From NCBI GenBank assembly GCA_013115145.1, contig JAAPAO010000119.1, forward strand, positions 1 to 64,000: a stretch of 64,000 bases of DNA, read 5' to 3'. Below are positions 33,146 through 44,613 of the stretch, piece after piece (positions within the stretch are counted from its first letter, which is position 1; each line of letters opens with the position of its first letter). The position numbers and the translations under genes were made by a program. This DNA comes from Perkinsus chesapeaki. Lineage: Eukaryota > Perkinsozoa > Perkinsida > Perkinsidae. The notes under the pieces were generated by a model, which did not search any database, was not told where the DNA came from, and worked only from the letters and a program-made list of their open reading frames with translations.

Positions 33146-33570
33146 GCGAAACTCCATTATAGCTCAGCAATTGAAGATCCACGGCAATCGCTGGTTGGGG
33201 GACGCGCCAGGCCTTGAGCGATATTTACATGAATGATGTCTCCGTGTGGTCCCCTTCCGTGTGGTGTTTATCATGCGCATGCGTGCAACGATCTTTTGAC
33301 TAGGCGACGGTCTGTATTAAAAGACTCTGGGTCGTTTGCTGTTGAGCGCCTTAAGAACGCATTCTCGTTCGAACTTGTTTCGAACTGGACTGAGCTGGAT
33401 TGTTTCGGCGAGATCCAGTGGGTTTAGTCACTTCTCGGTCATCTGTGGCTCTTTGTTGATTTAACAGAGTCTGTTGTCTTTCACATTTCGGCACGAGCAG
33501 CGCAATTGACTACCCGAGCGACTTGATACTTATTCCTTTTATACCATTCTTCTATATATATATATTTATA
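33146..33570. other. Intergenic, no gene recognised
   Basis: One 64-codon frame (33233-33427) shows no domain. A TA-rich stretch (33552-33570) immediately precedes the next ATG. Confidence 0.4.
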
Positions 33571-36274
33571 ATGTCTGTTTTAACATACCAAATACGGTAC
33601 GCTGGCCGACGAATTGCCGTGGAGATTCCGCAAGATGCAAGCTACCGGGAGATGCAAGAGAAGATCTTCCAGGTTACTGGGGTTCCTATAGAGAGACAGG
33701 TAAGTCTGGATGGGTCAAGAAACTGCTAAGGACTGGCGGCTTTCGCGAAGCTAGAGGGAGAAAATTCGATTTCTTTGCACGATAGAGCAAACCCTAACCA
33801 GATAAGGAAGCTTGAGAAGCTTAGCCGGCTTTTCTTATCGCTGCTTAACCAGAACCACATAAAGCTACTGTTTTGATAATGTCGCATGTGAAGTGTAGTA
33901 GCGATTGAGATGCAAGTGTCGCTGCTGAGAGGGTAGCCTATTGCATCATCCCTATTGGTTGCGCGGGTCTTTGCTGATATTTCGTGGGGGATCTTTTAGA
34001 TAAAATGCTATATTCGTTTGTATAGGGTATTGCTAATCGTTATCAGGTCATCTCGGTAGTGGGGTTTCCCTCAAAACGGCTGTTATTGCCGAAGCCGGAT
34101 ACGCCTGTATCATCACTTCATATAGGCAAAGACGATGTTTTAGCGCTTACGGCTAGTGAAGGTAAGGAGGAACCAAATCGATCGTCTAATCGATTTCTGG
34201 ATATCTTTCGCTGTGGCCACAGAGAAGCCAGTAAGCCAGGAATCATTCTGCCCTCATGCAGGGGACATGTATTCTTATCAGGACCCTCAGAAGCATCAAG
34301 TGGCTCGACCGCTGTGTCGCGGTCTCAATCAGATGTTGCTAAGGCGAGATTCCCTATACTGGATCCGGAGCTAGTAGGAAATTCCGGCGGAAGGATTCTC
34401 TGAAATAAATTAAAATTCGGAGCAATATTTTTGTGGCGGTGCAGAACCCTCATTCGTCAGGCTCCATATCAGGTAGACCTAACCAAATTCCACAGAGAGC
34501 CTGTGGCTGGTGATAATTCATGCCTATTCACCGCTGTTATTCGATCATTGAAATTGAACGGAATGTCTACACGAGATCTCCGTGGCATTGTTGCTCGAAC
34601 GATCGAAGCCAACCCTGAGCGGTACACGGAAGCTGTGCTCGAGCAGCCGCCGAAAAAGTAAGTGGGCGGGAGACACCTTTGACACTAACGGGGTGACGCA
34701 TAATACTGGACTTCGGCGGATATGTGGGAGTAGGAGAAGAATTCTCGCGAGGAAAAAACAATTGTACTATCTTTATAGAGAATTAGGGGAAATCAGACTA
34801 TACACCGCGGTGTATATCTCTCACCATTTCCAACGTTATTTGCTCTGAATGTTAGTGGAATTTCACTTCTTTGCTCTTCCGTTACCTTGGCGGACTTCAT
34901 TTTTATAATACCGAATCCCCTATACTGGGAAGATGTATGTGCTGCAGCAGCAGGAGCAGCGTATTATATATTATATAGTGTAGATGATTTCTACTAGCCC
35001 CATAATAAAGTGCATACCGCCTTTCGTAAGCAAATGAATGGGAAAAGTATCTAATCAGTTCGCAGGGTAAAGTATGTACTTCAGCTCGCTACCATTTTAA
35101 TAAAAATCAGCGAGCTGAAGTAATAATTTTATCATCTGAATAGGCCTATTTAGTGGCATTTTATGGTTGCTATACCAAAAGGAATGTTGACTATTAGACT
35201 ATAGTTATACGGCAATGATTCGCTGGGGAAGCTTTGAGAGTCTACCGGGGGACCCTAGCACTGTTTTCTCGCTTTAGGTATTCTAAATGGATCTGTAAGG
35301 ACACGTCATGGGGAGGCTATATTGAGCTAAGTATTTTAGCTCCACATTTTGGAGTGCAAATAAATACTATTGGCATTATGACGGGGCATTTTTATAAGTA
35401 AGTTCCCAGCGACATTTTTGTGTTCTATTAAGAGTCTGGTTAAGCTTTGACGGTCTAAGTGGATTTTTTGTCGTACTTCGTCGCATTACTGGTTGTATAT
35501 ACACTCTGGGTAAAAATGGAGCTTCTGAGTAGTTCCGTAAAATCCTGCTCGTTTTTTGCATCTTTCTGTTAGTCGGAGATAAGTTGTACGGCCCAACAGC
35601 ACAGCTTCAGTCACCTTTCCACCGTAATCTGATTCACATTGATTTCGAAGAGCATTGGCTCTTATCTTTTCGGTATAACTAGTAAATCTGGAGCTACAGG
35701 AATTGATAGTGGACAATCAGATGTCGGACCAAAAAGGAATAAATTTTATTTCAACTTCGGACCTAGGAACACATTTTCTAATAAAATTTCTCCAAATAGG
35801 GAGCATTCTTCGACTTTCTAGGAACATATTTCCGTGAGGCTCGACGATGATTGAGCCCGGCGTTCTATAGGTACCCGCAAGATGTCTCCGAGAATACCCC
35901 TTGCGTGTACCTGCTACATGACGGTAGCCGTGGTATTGCCAATAGTGTGAATTCCTTCTCTCTTTAGGCGCTCATTACGACTATGTAGCTTCGCAAAGCT
36001 TAGTTGATGATAGTCGGGTATCGATATTTTCCAGTAGTGACGCTCGAGTCGCCAAGGCAGCAAAGGGCGTGGCTGATGAGTTACGAAAGAGAAAACAGTA
36101 CATTCGGAATAGATTCCGCTCAGTTTTGAAACTCCTGTCAGGTTCACTGATTTCGGCGGGTTCACTTTGCAGTGTCAAGAGTGCTTCGCCCTGGTTATCG
36201 GTCAAGGTGGAGCGATCGAACATTCTCGCCAGACTGGCCATTCTCGTTTTCAAGAGATATCTCAGGGCTTGTGA
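33571..36274 (+). CDS. OTU1: OTU-domain deubiquitinase, OTU1/YOD1 type
   Basis: Cysteine protease that trims ubiquitin chains, in yeast and animals acting with p97/Cdc48 in ER quality control. Exons: 33571-33699, 34047-34161, 34282-34373, 34461(or 34473)-34657, 35278-35397, 35871-35923, 35968-36097, 36142-36274; about 318-322 aa. Domain order matches OTU1: N-terminal UBX-like fold (MSVLTYQIRYAGRRIAVEIP…, GFPSKRLLLP), Ser-rich linker, OTU core with catalytic D-N-S-C (VAGDNSCLFTAVIRS), WGGYIELSILAPHFG, catalytic His in LLHDGAHYDYV, and a C-terminal C2H2 zinc finger (LQCQECFALV…HSRQTGH). Catalytic residues and zinc ligands are present, so an active enzyme is expected. The 5' limit of exon 4 is ambiguous by 12 nt (both in phase). 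Confidence 0.9.
34177..34198. repeat. AATCGAT-type palindrome
   Basis: aaatcgat and its exact reverse complement separated by six bases, in an OTU1 intron. Part of the dispersed AATCGAT palindrome set. Confidence 0.7.
35077..35122. repeat. 14-bp perfect inverted repeat in an OTU1 intron
   Basis: tacttcagctcgct (35077-35090) and its exact reverse complement (35109-35122) are separated by 18 AT-rich bases, a stable stem-loop. It lies between OTU1 exons 4 and 5. Confidence 0.85.
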
Positions 36275-36786
36275 TTCCAGCTACTGCTTGTGTTGTTACT
36301 GCGCTGTTTTTGTGGGGAGGACCGAAGTGGTCGTCATGTCCGATCATCGACATGAAATAAAATCGAATCTTCCGAATCTAACGCTAAGTAGTTTCGAGCT
36401 GGACGTGTGCCGTTGGATTTGAAAGTTCATTCCGCCCGTGCAAAAGTATGTAAAAAATTTGCGTCTTCTCCAGCGCGGAGTTCACCGATACTCAAGCGAA
36501 ATATATCTTCCCAGTCGTGTTTTACTGTATAAAATCCTACTCCGTATTCCCAGCTCTTTCTGGGGTGAAGGTTCGGTATTAGTTTGGTACTGCTATCGCA
36601 CTTTGTAAGGAACTATCGGCTGATCAACCCATCAGACAGACATCAGTGCGCTACTGCTGGCACAGGAAAGAGTTTGTCTTCCTTACTATCTAATATTAAT
36701 ATTTCTTAGAATTATTTTCAATATTTCTAATCTTCCTCATTTTCTGCGTTAGTTTTTTAATCTTGCAGTTTAACCTGTAGAAATCT
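36275..36786. other. Intergenic, no gene recognised
   Basis: A pyrimidine-rich stretch ends in an AG (36780) 6 nt before the next start codon, compatible with a trans-splice acceptor. No other signal seen. Confidence 0.4.
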
Positions 36787-39700
36787 ATGCAGAAATGCTC
36801 CTTGAAATCGGTAGCTGCGGTGATGCCTCGGCGAATGCAAATAGTAGCGATTCGCCGGTTGGTCGAGGCGTTTGGTCCAGATCACTCGGAATGGCGCTTA
36901 TGGCTAGAAGAAGTCAGCAAAGGCATGTCGAGCTCCTCGACAAAGTATGTCTTCCGATGACCGTTTCATACATTCGCACCGTAGCTGCATATAACCTTGC
37001 TCGGCTACAAACTGTGATGAGGAAAGCGCAAAGTTCCGTTCGGTTTTTGCATCTCGTAAAAACACACTGCGGCTCGCCCATCGCATCTCGTTAAAGTAGG
37101 GCCCGCTTTTCGTCTTTCTTAACGATCACATTTCCTACAAATCTTGGCCAGCCAGATCGTCAGATATTCCAACACATCTGTCAGGCTCTCGACTGATGCG
37201 GCCGCGGAGGCGTTGTTATCTTTGTATAGAATAAGGGATCACAATCCTGCCGTGACCGGTAGGTGCAGGGCACCCTTAGATCTCGAGTTCCTTCAGATAG
37301 AATAATGGCCTTTCTTAGCGACCAGTACTTCACTACAGATAAGAGTGATCCTCAGCACATAGTGGCATTGATTGAAGCTTGGGGTGAGCGACGGATAAAA
37401 GTGACGTTGTCACTGTCAGACTCGCCTTCAGGCTCCATTGACACGTCTGTCTGGGATGCTAAAGCTTTGCGATGTCTCGAGAAGTCGGTTGATGAAGTAC
37501 TTGATCCAATTGCCTCGACTATGACCACCTTTCAACTCGTCACTTTGTGTGATTGCCTTTCTAAGATGGTCCAACGAGGGCTTGAAGTAAGGGCAACTCA
37601 ATACAGTGGAGCCGCCTAGTCTGCTTAATATGATCAAAAAAGGGATATTTTACGTAGATAACATTCTGTTACTGAAACCAGGCTGGAATACTAATCGTAT
37701 ATAGTTTCAGACCTGTAGTACTGGCAAGCTATTGGTTATAGTTTTTACCAAAAGTTGCCTGTTCCTTAATTACGCAAAACTCGAGCCACGTTATAATTCA
37801 TCACTCTTCACAGCTCTAGAATTGACTTATACACTCTTCAAGGGAATGCAAACACTGTAACTTCGTGAAATTTTCTGAAGAAGAATAACTTCCCTCGCCA
37901 GCTAGTGCATATATCGCAACACTGACCAAAACACCCGCGGGACATGCGGACTAGTTTTGGATCTTCTGGCGCTCCTCATGCTTCTTTTTAGATTGACCCT
38001 ATGGTCGTTGCTAAGCTGGCCGAGTTTCTACGGACCAACGTAATCGTACACCGCCGTTAGTTTGGTTATCGTTACTCAATCAGATGAGGGAACTGACGGA
38101 CACCCAGCAATTGCCTGTCTTGTCGCACGCTTTTGCAATCATGCTCAGTGCCCCCGAAACGGCCAAAGAAAATAAAGAAGTAAAACGCGTTTAATGGGGT
38201 TCGAACCTGTGCGGAAATTCCCTTTTAGGTTGTCAGAATGCTATCGGTTCTGTGCGAGACCGCTAAAACAGTCTGGTTGCCTGAATTTAGCCTTAATGAG
38301 CTTTCAGCGCTGTTAACGACGCTACACCAATGCGGCGCTCCGGCCCAGGAGCTAGCTCGTGCGTCCGTTCCTGAGTTCGTCAGACTGCTCGAGGATGATT
38401 CCCAGGAGATCACAGGTAAGCTTCCCTTGGTAGGATTCGAACCTGCAGCCTCACGATGTTGAGCCGTGTCGCTCAGGTCTTATCCTAGGCAGCATCACAC
38501 TACCGTTACTGAAGCTGACCGGGCGGGTCGAAGAGACAGTTGTTGCCGCTGTAGCACGGCGACTTGGTAGGTCTATCGGGTTTTAGTTCGGCATGAACGC
38601 TCCTCTAGAATGCTTTGAGATATATTCCCTATAATGCAACGAACTACACGTTGTCAGTGACAATACCTCGACTGCTTTACACATATTTCTACAGTATCTT
38701 CGTCAAGAAAATTACTCATATCTTATTACTCAAATTCGCAGAATTTTTCCCCTCTTAAATTACGTTGTCTCCCTACTCCTTTCAGATCGTACCTCACCGT
38801 CGCTTCTATTGTCTCCACGATCCATCAGTAACATCCTGGCTGGCTCATGCGGTGATCGTCATTCTCACTCCACAACCGCTGGAGGTCTCCTCGAAAGCTT
38901 AGCTGGACGTTTAGATTCAACCGAGCCTATGGCTGCAATAGATGTGGGCATTCAAGCGCCACAAGACGCGTGCAACAGAATAGTGCCAGCTGGCAGCATC
39001 AAGCGCTGTTACGTCATTGGTTTTTAACTTAACGTTCAAGTTCAACCTTCAACTTCTTTGAGCTTCTCAGGAACTAGTATCAGATTTCAAGCTGAAAATC
39101 ATGTCGCTGGATGCTGTAGGCGTGTTCGTTTGAAAAAGGCAGAAAACATTTTTCCGATCCGTACAGTTAGTATGACATAGAACGATCGCATTTGTTTTGA
39201 GGCTGATGTTTAATATGAATAAAAGTATAATGATGTTGGTTTACAGTGTTTATATACTAGCAATTCATCACTGTATAAGTCTACAGTAACGACCAGGGAA
39301 CTATTTACCCTCAGAGATAGCGCTTTATCGGAAGTGGGCAGGTGATCCTGTTGTGGATATACAACTAAATTCAGATGAGAATATGATACTACTAGGAACT
39401 TTTAAGGCCAAAGAAAAGCAGGAGAACGTATAATGTTCCTGGAGGTGTGGAAATTATTAGAGTCCTGATGAGGCATATAAATTGCCGATCTTGCTGACGC
39501 GGGAATCTCAACCATGCAGTGTGACTTTCATATGGAATAAGACATACAAGCTATTAGTCTTGGCCGACACAGTGTGTCTCCCTTTTCAGAGTTTCAGTAT
39601 CCTTCGAGCATGTGGAGCAATACTTAAACCAGGGCAGGGAATTGGCGAGAGAACCAAGCGTTTGATAGGCATCTGCTGTGAACATCTCACCGAATCTCAC

Positions 39701-41655
39701 CGAGACTACGAGCCACGAACTCTGGTATTCTCATTACACATGTTGTCTCTGTTCTACCCTGACCAAAGCCTCCTGCGGGACCTTCTGCCGGTGACAGAGA
39801 AATTCCCCATTAATTTGCAAACCATGATTTTGGGAATCTGTGAGCGAGGCAAAGATGCCGAGTCGGCTGAAATAGTTCTGAGCCGAATAGCGAAGGTGAA
39901 ATGCCGAGACCCCGGCGAGGCCGCGAGAATCTTGAGGTCGATTTCACGTCTGCCGAGCGAGCTCTGGCAAAGATACGCGGTGCTGGTTAAAGAGCTGTCG
40001 AAATGCGCTTTGAAAGATACCAGGTCAAGCTCGCGAACCTTCGCGGTATGTTTGGCGCTCGCCAAGATGAAGCCCTCTCGCGAGGAAGTGTCAGAACTGA
40101 TGGAAAAAGTGATGCGAGCGATCATTGCTGCGGAGGACAAGCTCGACCTCGTCGATGCCGCCACGGCGACATCTATTCTTGTCCGGCTAACAGGGGAGGG
40201 GAGCAGTGCAGGTGAGCTCGAGTGCATCTTCACCTGAAAGTTGATACCTTGTAGGAACGGCCATTATGCTGCCCAGTCGCTTCTGTGACGCCGTGACAGA
40301 CTCAGTAATTTCTTGTATTCTGCGTGCGACCAGCGGTGGGTACGAATTACCTGGACGAGATCTTGATCGCATCGGACAATGTGAGTCTTTTTCACCACAG
40401 TCTGGTACCGTTCCCTTGTGCTTCGATACTCTGCCTCTAGCTCTCCTTCAATACTCGCTACATTCCTGCGAATCTCTCTAAGTGGTCTGCCGAAGCCCGC
40501 GGGCTGCCCCCAGCCCGTGGAGCTCGCCTTTGTTAATCAGGTCTCTCTGGTTTGGCCAAACTCCAGTTGCGTCCAGCTGATTCTGATGCGCTCGAGTTGT
40601 GCATTTCCTATTTGATAAACAGGGCGACAATGAAAACAGCACGGCACATTTTGAGTATACTTCACAGTGCTTGGAAACTTGATCTCAAAAAGGCCACCGA
40701 GGCAATCGAGGATAATGCCGTTGGAGTCGTATCCACCATCGATGCGGTGCGCACTATGTAAGCTATTCTCCCGCATATATTTCTATTTGCCTGGGTGTGA
40801 TCTTTAACCTCAATGTTTTGCTACTTTCAAGGATTTTCAAGTAGGTTTTTGCGAACGGTTTTTTCGGCAGCTACAAGGAAGAGTTGGGTGAGCGACGAAC
40901 ACGCCCTCGGCATGAAAAATTAAATTCGCAGACTATACGCTGGGTTGAAGGGTTTCAATCGAGCTGGTCAGATCGAAGGAACAATTTAAAAAATATCACC
41001 TTTTCTTATTTTCAAAGTGACGTATAAAGCTCGGGCACAGTAGTATTCTCCGTGTAACTTTACAGGGACTCGGCATGTCCGTGTCTTGCGTAATTTCGAG
41101 CGTCATATTTGCTAATGGCAGGATCTCGATGTTTCTTGTCTTCAGATACTGCCTGGCTTGTCTTGGTGTGCCTTCTGCCCGCATCTATCTCTCATCAGCC
41201 TTGCGTCCCGAGCTGACTTCTGTCGAGTCCTCTCAATTAATCACTGCACTGGCTGCAATTCACTTAGATTGTCCACGCATTGGACGCTTCCTCAACATTG
41301 AGCATTTGACAGTCGCCCTCGATTTGTAAGACTAGGAGCTCGCTTCTCTCCGCCCCTATTAGCATTGCTGCGTCTTCAGTGAGCGTATGAGGCATTCCTA
41401 GTTCTAGTTCGCATTCTCCCGTCGAAGAATGGCAATTTACTCCTAAACAGAAGTTCCCTTTAAAATTAACCGCCACTCTTGTCGGCCTGCTATTGCAGTT
41501 TGTTGTTCATATTTGCTTCACTCAGATTGTCACGTGCTACCAGACGGCAACACAGTCCTGTTGTGCAACACGAAGAGTTACGGAATGAGATATGTGAAGT
41601 TTTAGAGTCTATCTCGTCTCATTGTATTGTCGATCCAAAACTCTTCTGGACATGA
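36787..41655 (+). CDS. Probable mitochondrial helical-repeat protein (RAP/FASTK-like architecture)
   Basis: Exons traced: 36787-36944, 37152-37258, 37297-37586, 37992-38039, 38084-38179, 38229-38415, 38477-38566, 38786-about 38998, 39590-40211, 40255-40380, 40541-40757, 41146-41325, 41526-41655 (TGA 41653-41655). Joins after exon 8 and between 40757 and 41146 are unresolved. The N-terminus (MQKCSLKSVAAVMPRRMQIV) is basic, free of acids and amphipathic, like a mitochondrial presequence. The body is many short amphipathic helices (for example DAATATSILVRLTG, SSQLITALAAIHLDCPRIGR), the look of heptatricopeptide-type organelle RNA-binding proteins common in alveolates. I see no clear RAP domain, so the family is tentative. 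Introns 5 and 6 (49 and 61 nt) carry tRNA fragments. Confidence 0.65.
38180..38228 (+). other. 49-nt intron containing a tRNA T-arm
   Basis: Contains atggggttcgaacctgtgc (38194-38212), identical over 19 nt to the fragment upstream of GOGAT exon 16. It ends 16 nt before the acceptor. Splicing here is phase 0 and keeps a helical reading frame open on both sides. Confidence 0.8.
38416..38476 (+). other. 61-nt intron made largely of a tRNA-like 3' half
   Basis: Antisense to the gene, the sequence contains a small stem-loop followed by the T-arm GCAGGTTCGAATCCTACC and a partial acceptor side. Only the first and last few nucleotides are splice signals. tRNA identity cannot be assigned. Confidence 0.75.
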
Positions 41656-43001
41656 GTGTTTCTGACCAATGTTTCCATTATCAATAATTTGCCTCTAGTT
41701 CTTCAGACTTCAGTGTAACCAATACACAATGGTCTACACATTAAGACCAATACGTCACTGGAACACAGGTTCTGCATGATCACACTGCAACAATTCTCTT
41801 AACGATATCTAGTCATGTGAAACATCAATTCCGCGGCGGCAGGCGAAGTTGGACAGCCGATTCTGAACAATTTCGTCTTGGAATTTTCAATTTCGTCGAG
41901 ACCTAGCAAGTGCTCCCAATTCCGCTCACTTAGGGAGAACAATTTCATGACAATTTTTTGACAATCAACTAGATATTGAAAATGTGTATTCTCTGCTCGA
42001 AATATTGTCTATGAACCTTCTCAGTACAACTTAACCTTTCTTCCAATCTGGGACTTATAAGTCTTATGTGGCTAGGAGATCTGGTTGGAGAATACAATAC
42101 ATATCTTAGTATTAATTCTTGGCCCGTTTTCGGCTCAGCATGGTTTTATGTGGTTATCAACTTACCTTTCTACCGCGGGATCGTCTGGGTGCTATACGGT
42201 ACGCCCAACAGGAATCCTGCATTACGAGGTTCTTGTGAAAAAGAGAGTTAAACTCGTTTTGAGAACCGTACCGGCCAGTACAATGACGTGATATTCATGG
42301 CAGATCCGTATTGTCTCATTTCCAGCCCTTCTACAGTATCCTTACCTTTTCTTCGTTATAAGCTTCGTGTTGAGGTGTTAATAAGCCAAACAAAGTAGGC
42401 CATGCTCATTGATCTACTTATACCAGTGGAACAGAAAGAACACTCCTTTCTGCTCTATTCTCTCTCTTACGACCTTCTCGAAAGCAGAAGGCCATATCGC
42501 CAGATAATTTCCATGGAAGGATCAATGCAGTACGAGGTATAACCGCACATATTCGCCTTATTATCGACTCACGGAGAGGCCTCATTGAACCTTCGTGGTC
42601 TTACACCTCTGAGCGTGGGATATTCACCATAGCTTAGTCTCTACATTCTCATAGTACGCCTATCACATGAAAGGTAGTTATTGTCACACCGAGTTCTTAT
42701 TATCAGATTTCTGCTCTTAGTACCAAATGCTTAAGGGGAGTCCGGTAACCAGGAGATGGCGCATTTTAAGAATATTTAAGCAATATCCAATATTTGGTGG
42801 AGACAGTTCTTGTCAGGCAGCCGAGACAGCTAGGTGATTTTCATGCAACTATGCATGTAGAGGACATAGTGTTTTGCCGTCTCCTATTTCCGTCTCCGAA
42901 TGTCAGCTTCTGGCTAAATATAGCTCTCATTCACTAAACGCCATTCAGTGAACAGAAGACACTACCGACAAACTTTCTCAGCGCATTTTTTGTGTGCACT
43001 C
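41656..43001. other. Intergenic, no gene recognised
   Basis: About 1.3 kb without a recognisable coding segment. A pyrimidine-AG site (aactttctcag, ending 42981) lies 20 nt before the ATG of the next gene. Confidence 0.45.
42971..42981 (+). promoter_or_regulatory. Candidate 5' (trans-)splice acceptor of GGH-like gene 1
   Basis: aactttctcag precedes ATG 43002 by 20 nt. The equivalent sites before copy 2 (ends 44592) and copy 3 (ends 46417) lie 21 and 18 nt before their ATGs. Spliced-leader trans-splicing is known in perkinsids and dinoflagellates; use of these sites is inferred. Confidence 0.45.
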
Positions 43002-44054
43002 ATGTCTACATTATTCTCCGTCTTACTTCCGCTGTATATCCTTCTTGTGGTTGTTGATGCTGGTCAGGTCGCCGATGCCAAGCTTGTTGAGTATACTCCA
43101 TGCAGTCCGGTCGTCGGTATTCTCGCTCCTCTTGCCTTGTATGGTGGAAATCTTTTCGTACCGCCGAATGATGCTGCCATCCCAGAGTATGTCGTTAAAT
43201 TTCTACGTAGCGCTGCAGTGCAGGTTGTCGTCCTACACGAGGAAGATCCCGACCTGGAGTCCGTACTATCTCGCTTGAGTGGTGTTTACTTTCCTGGAGC
43301 TTCCGTCGATGTTGACTTCGATCAACCTTATGAACAAGCGGCCTTGAGGATCTACAACTATGCGAAGAAGAGACACTCGGAGAATGACCCATTCCCACTT
43401 ATCGGTGTTGGTCGAGGTTATCACCTCCTCGCCGCTTTGGCGGCGGGCACCCCCGATGTTATATCTAAAGATCCTCGCAACGCTAAAAATGCCCTGCTAA
43501 CTCTGCAAATAGTTGATGATGGAGGTGATATGCTCGGATCGCTCCCATTAAATGTTAAGGAGATATTGCAAACCAAACCAGTGACACACAATGACCAGAT
43601 GTATGGGGTCCTACCAGAGATGTGGGAGCGCTTTCCTGGGCTGAACGAACAGTTCCTGATGACCAGTACCAGCAAGGATCCTGTTAGTGGTAAAATATTC
43701 TCAGCCACGATCGAGTCCAGACCTGGCAAAGCCCCTATGTATGGTATTGAGTGGCACCCAGAGACTATTCCCTACCTATGGGACCCTGATAAAGTACCCG
43801 CTTCGGCCAAAACGCCTGAATCTCTGCGTGTTAGCAGCGAGGTGGGGCTCTTCATCAACAGACTGTTCTCCGACAAGCTGAACAGATTTGAAACTATGGT
43901 AAAATTGGATAATGCAGTACTCAGCAGTTACATTCGCTCATGTTATGGATGGGATATCGCTCATGGGCATTGTGTGATTGTGAAATCAAATCCAATACCA
44001 AATCCAGCTAGCCTTTTCGCTCACTCCGCCCAACCAGTACAGCTCCATGTATAA
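43002..44054 (+). CDS. Gamma-glutamyl-hydrolase-like protein 1, secreted, nucleophile lost
   Basis: GGH (peptidase C26) removes polyglutamate from folates in lysosomes or outside the cell. This intronless gene encodes 350 aa from ATG 43002, which starts a signal peptide (MSTLFSVLLPLYILLVVVDAG). The upstream GTG at 42948 is not used, because a splice-acceptor-like site lies between. Family landmarks: SPVVGILA near the mature N-terminus, LSGVYFPGA, PFPLIGVGRGYHLLAALAAG and YGIEWHPE. Where active enzymes have Cys (G-I/V-C-x-G-x-Q) this copy has Gly137 (codon at 43410), while His and Glu of HPE remain. It should therefore lack hydrolase activity and is probably a pseudoenzyme. It is tandem with two paralogs. 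Confidence 0.9.
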   Translation: MSTLFSVLLPLYILLVVVDAGQVADAKLVEYTPCSPVVGILAPLALYGGNLFVPPNDAAIPEYVVKFLRSAAVQVVVLHEEDPDLESVLSRLSGVYFPGASVDVDFDQPYEQAALRIYNYAKKRHSENDPFPLIGVGRGYHLLAALAAGTPDVISKDPRNAKNALLTLQIVDDGGDMLGSLPLNVKEILQTKPVTHNDQMYGVLPEMWERFPGLNEQFLMTSTSKDPVSGKIFSATIESRPGKAPMYGIEWHPETIPYLWDPDKVPASAKTPESLRVSSEVGLFINRLFSDKLNRFETMVKLDNAVLSSYIRSCYGWDIAHGHCVIVKSNPIPNPASLFAHSAQPVQLHV

Positions 44055-44613
44055 TGACCATTCAAGAAAGTAGCGATAAATATTTATGTGTTCCAAATTA
44101 TAGCGATGACATCAACTCGATATTATTCGGAAAAAAACTAAAAACCCTCTTTAGAACTAAAATCTGATGTTCATGATCCTTGCGTGCTTATACTGTATGC
44201 GGAAGTTTCGTTGAAGTATACATTTAAATACGTCACATGTATATGGGGCAAAATGCTTTCCTCTCAGTTGTAAAAAGTGCGCCAACTGAGCTACACCCCG
44301 GCAAGTATTAGCAACACGAGAGGCGTCCCAAGTGGCGTAACTAAGTAACATGTCTGGCCGTCCCAGCTCACAGCTGTTGACGGTGGATCTCCGCGTATCG
44401 AGTCTCGATTCGAGACGGCCAATTTCCTCCGTGCATCTCTGCATGCAAAGTGGCGTTTTTTGCCGTCTCTTCTTTCGGATTGTTTCTCTGTCTCGGGGTC
44501 GCTGTATGAAGCTATATACTGTCAAACTTATAGTGGCGGTTATTGTTGACCACCGAGCCTTTTTTAATTGACGAACAGCTTGAATGTTTCAGCATAACTA
44601 CTTTGTGCACCGT
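44055..44613. other. Spacer between GGH-like copies 1 and 2
   Basis: Contains a tRNA 5'-half fragment (about 44277-44303; GGGTGTAGCTCAGTTGGC on the - strand) and pyrimidine-rich sequence ending in gaatgtttcag at 44592. No gene recognised. Confidence 0.5.
44277..44303 (-). repeat. tRNA 5'-half fragment (D-arm)
   Basis: On the - strand CCGGGGTGTAGCTCAGTTGG is followed by CGCAC, an acceptor 5' side and D-arm like that of tRNA-Ala. No matching T-arm follows. Unlike most fragments in the window it is a 5' half and intergenic. Confidence 0.6.

Noticed and set aside
39754-40233. 159-codon frame on the - strand
   Set aside because: Shadow of the large exon 39590-40211 of the helical-repeat gene, which continues in phase into its neighbours.
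42948-43001. N-terminal extension of GGH-like gene 1
   Set aside because: It begins with GTG and would bury the signal peptide; an acceptor-like AG lies between it and the ATG at 43002.
44157-44525. 122-codon - strand frame between GGH-like genes
   Set aside because: It runs through a tRNA fragment and has no recognisable domain.
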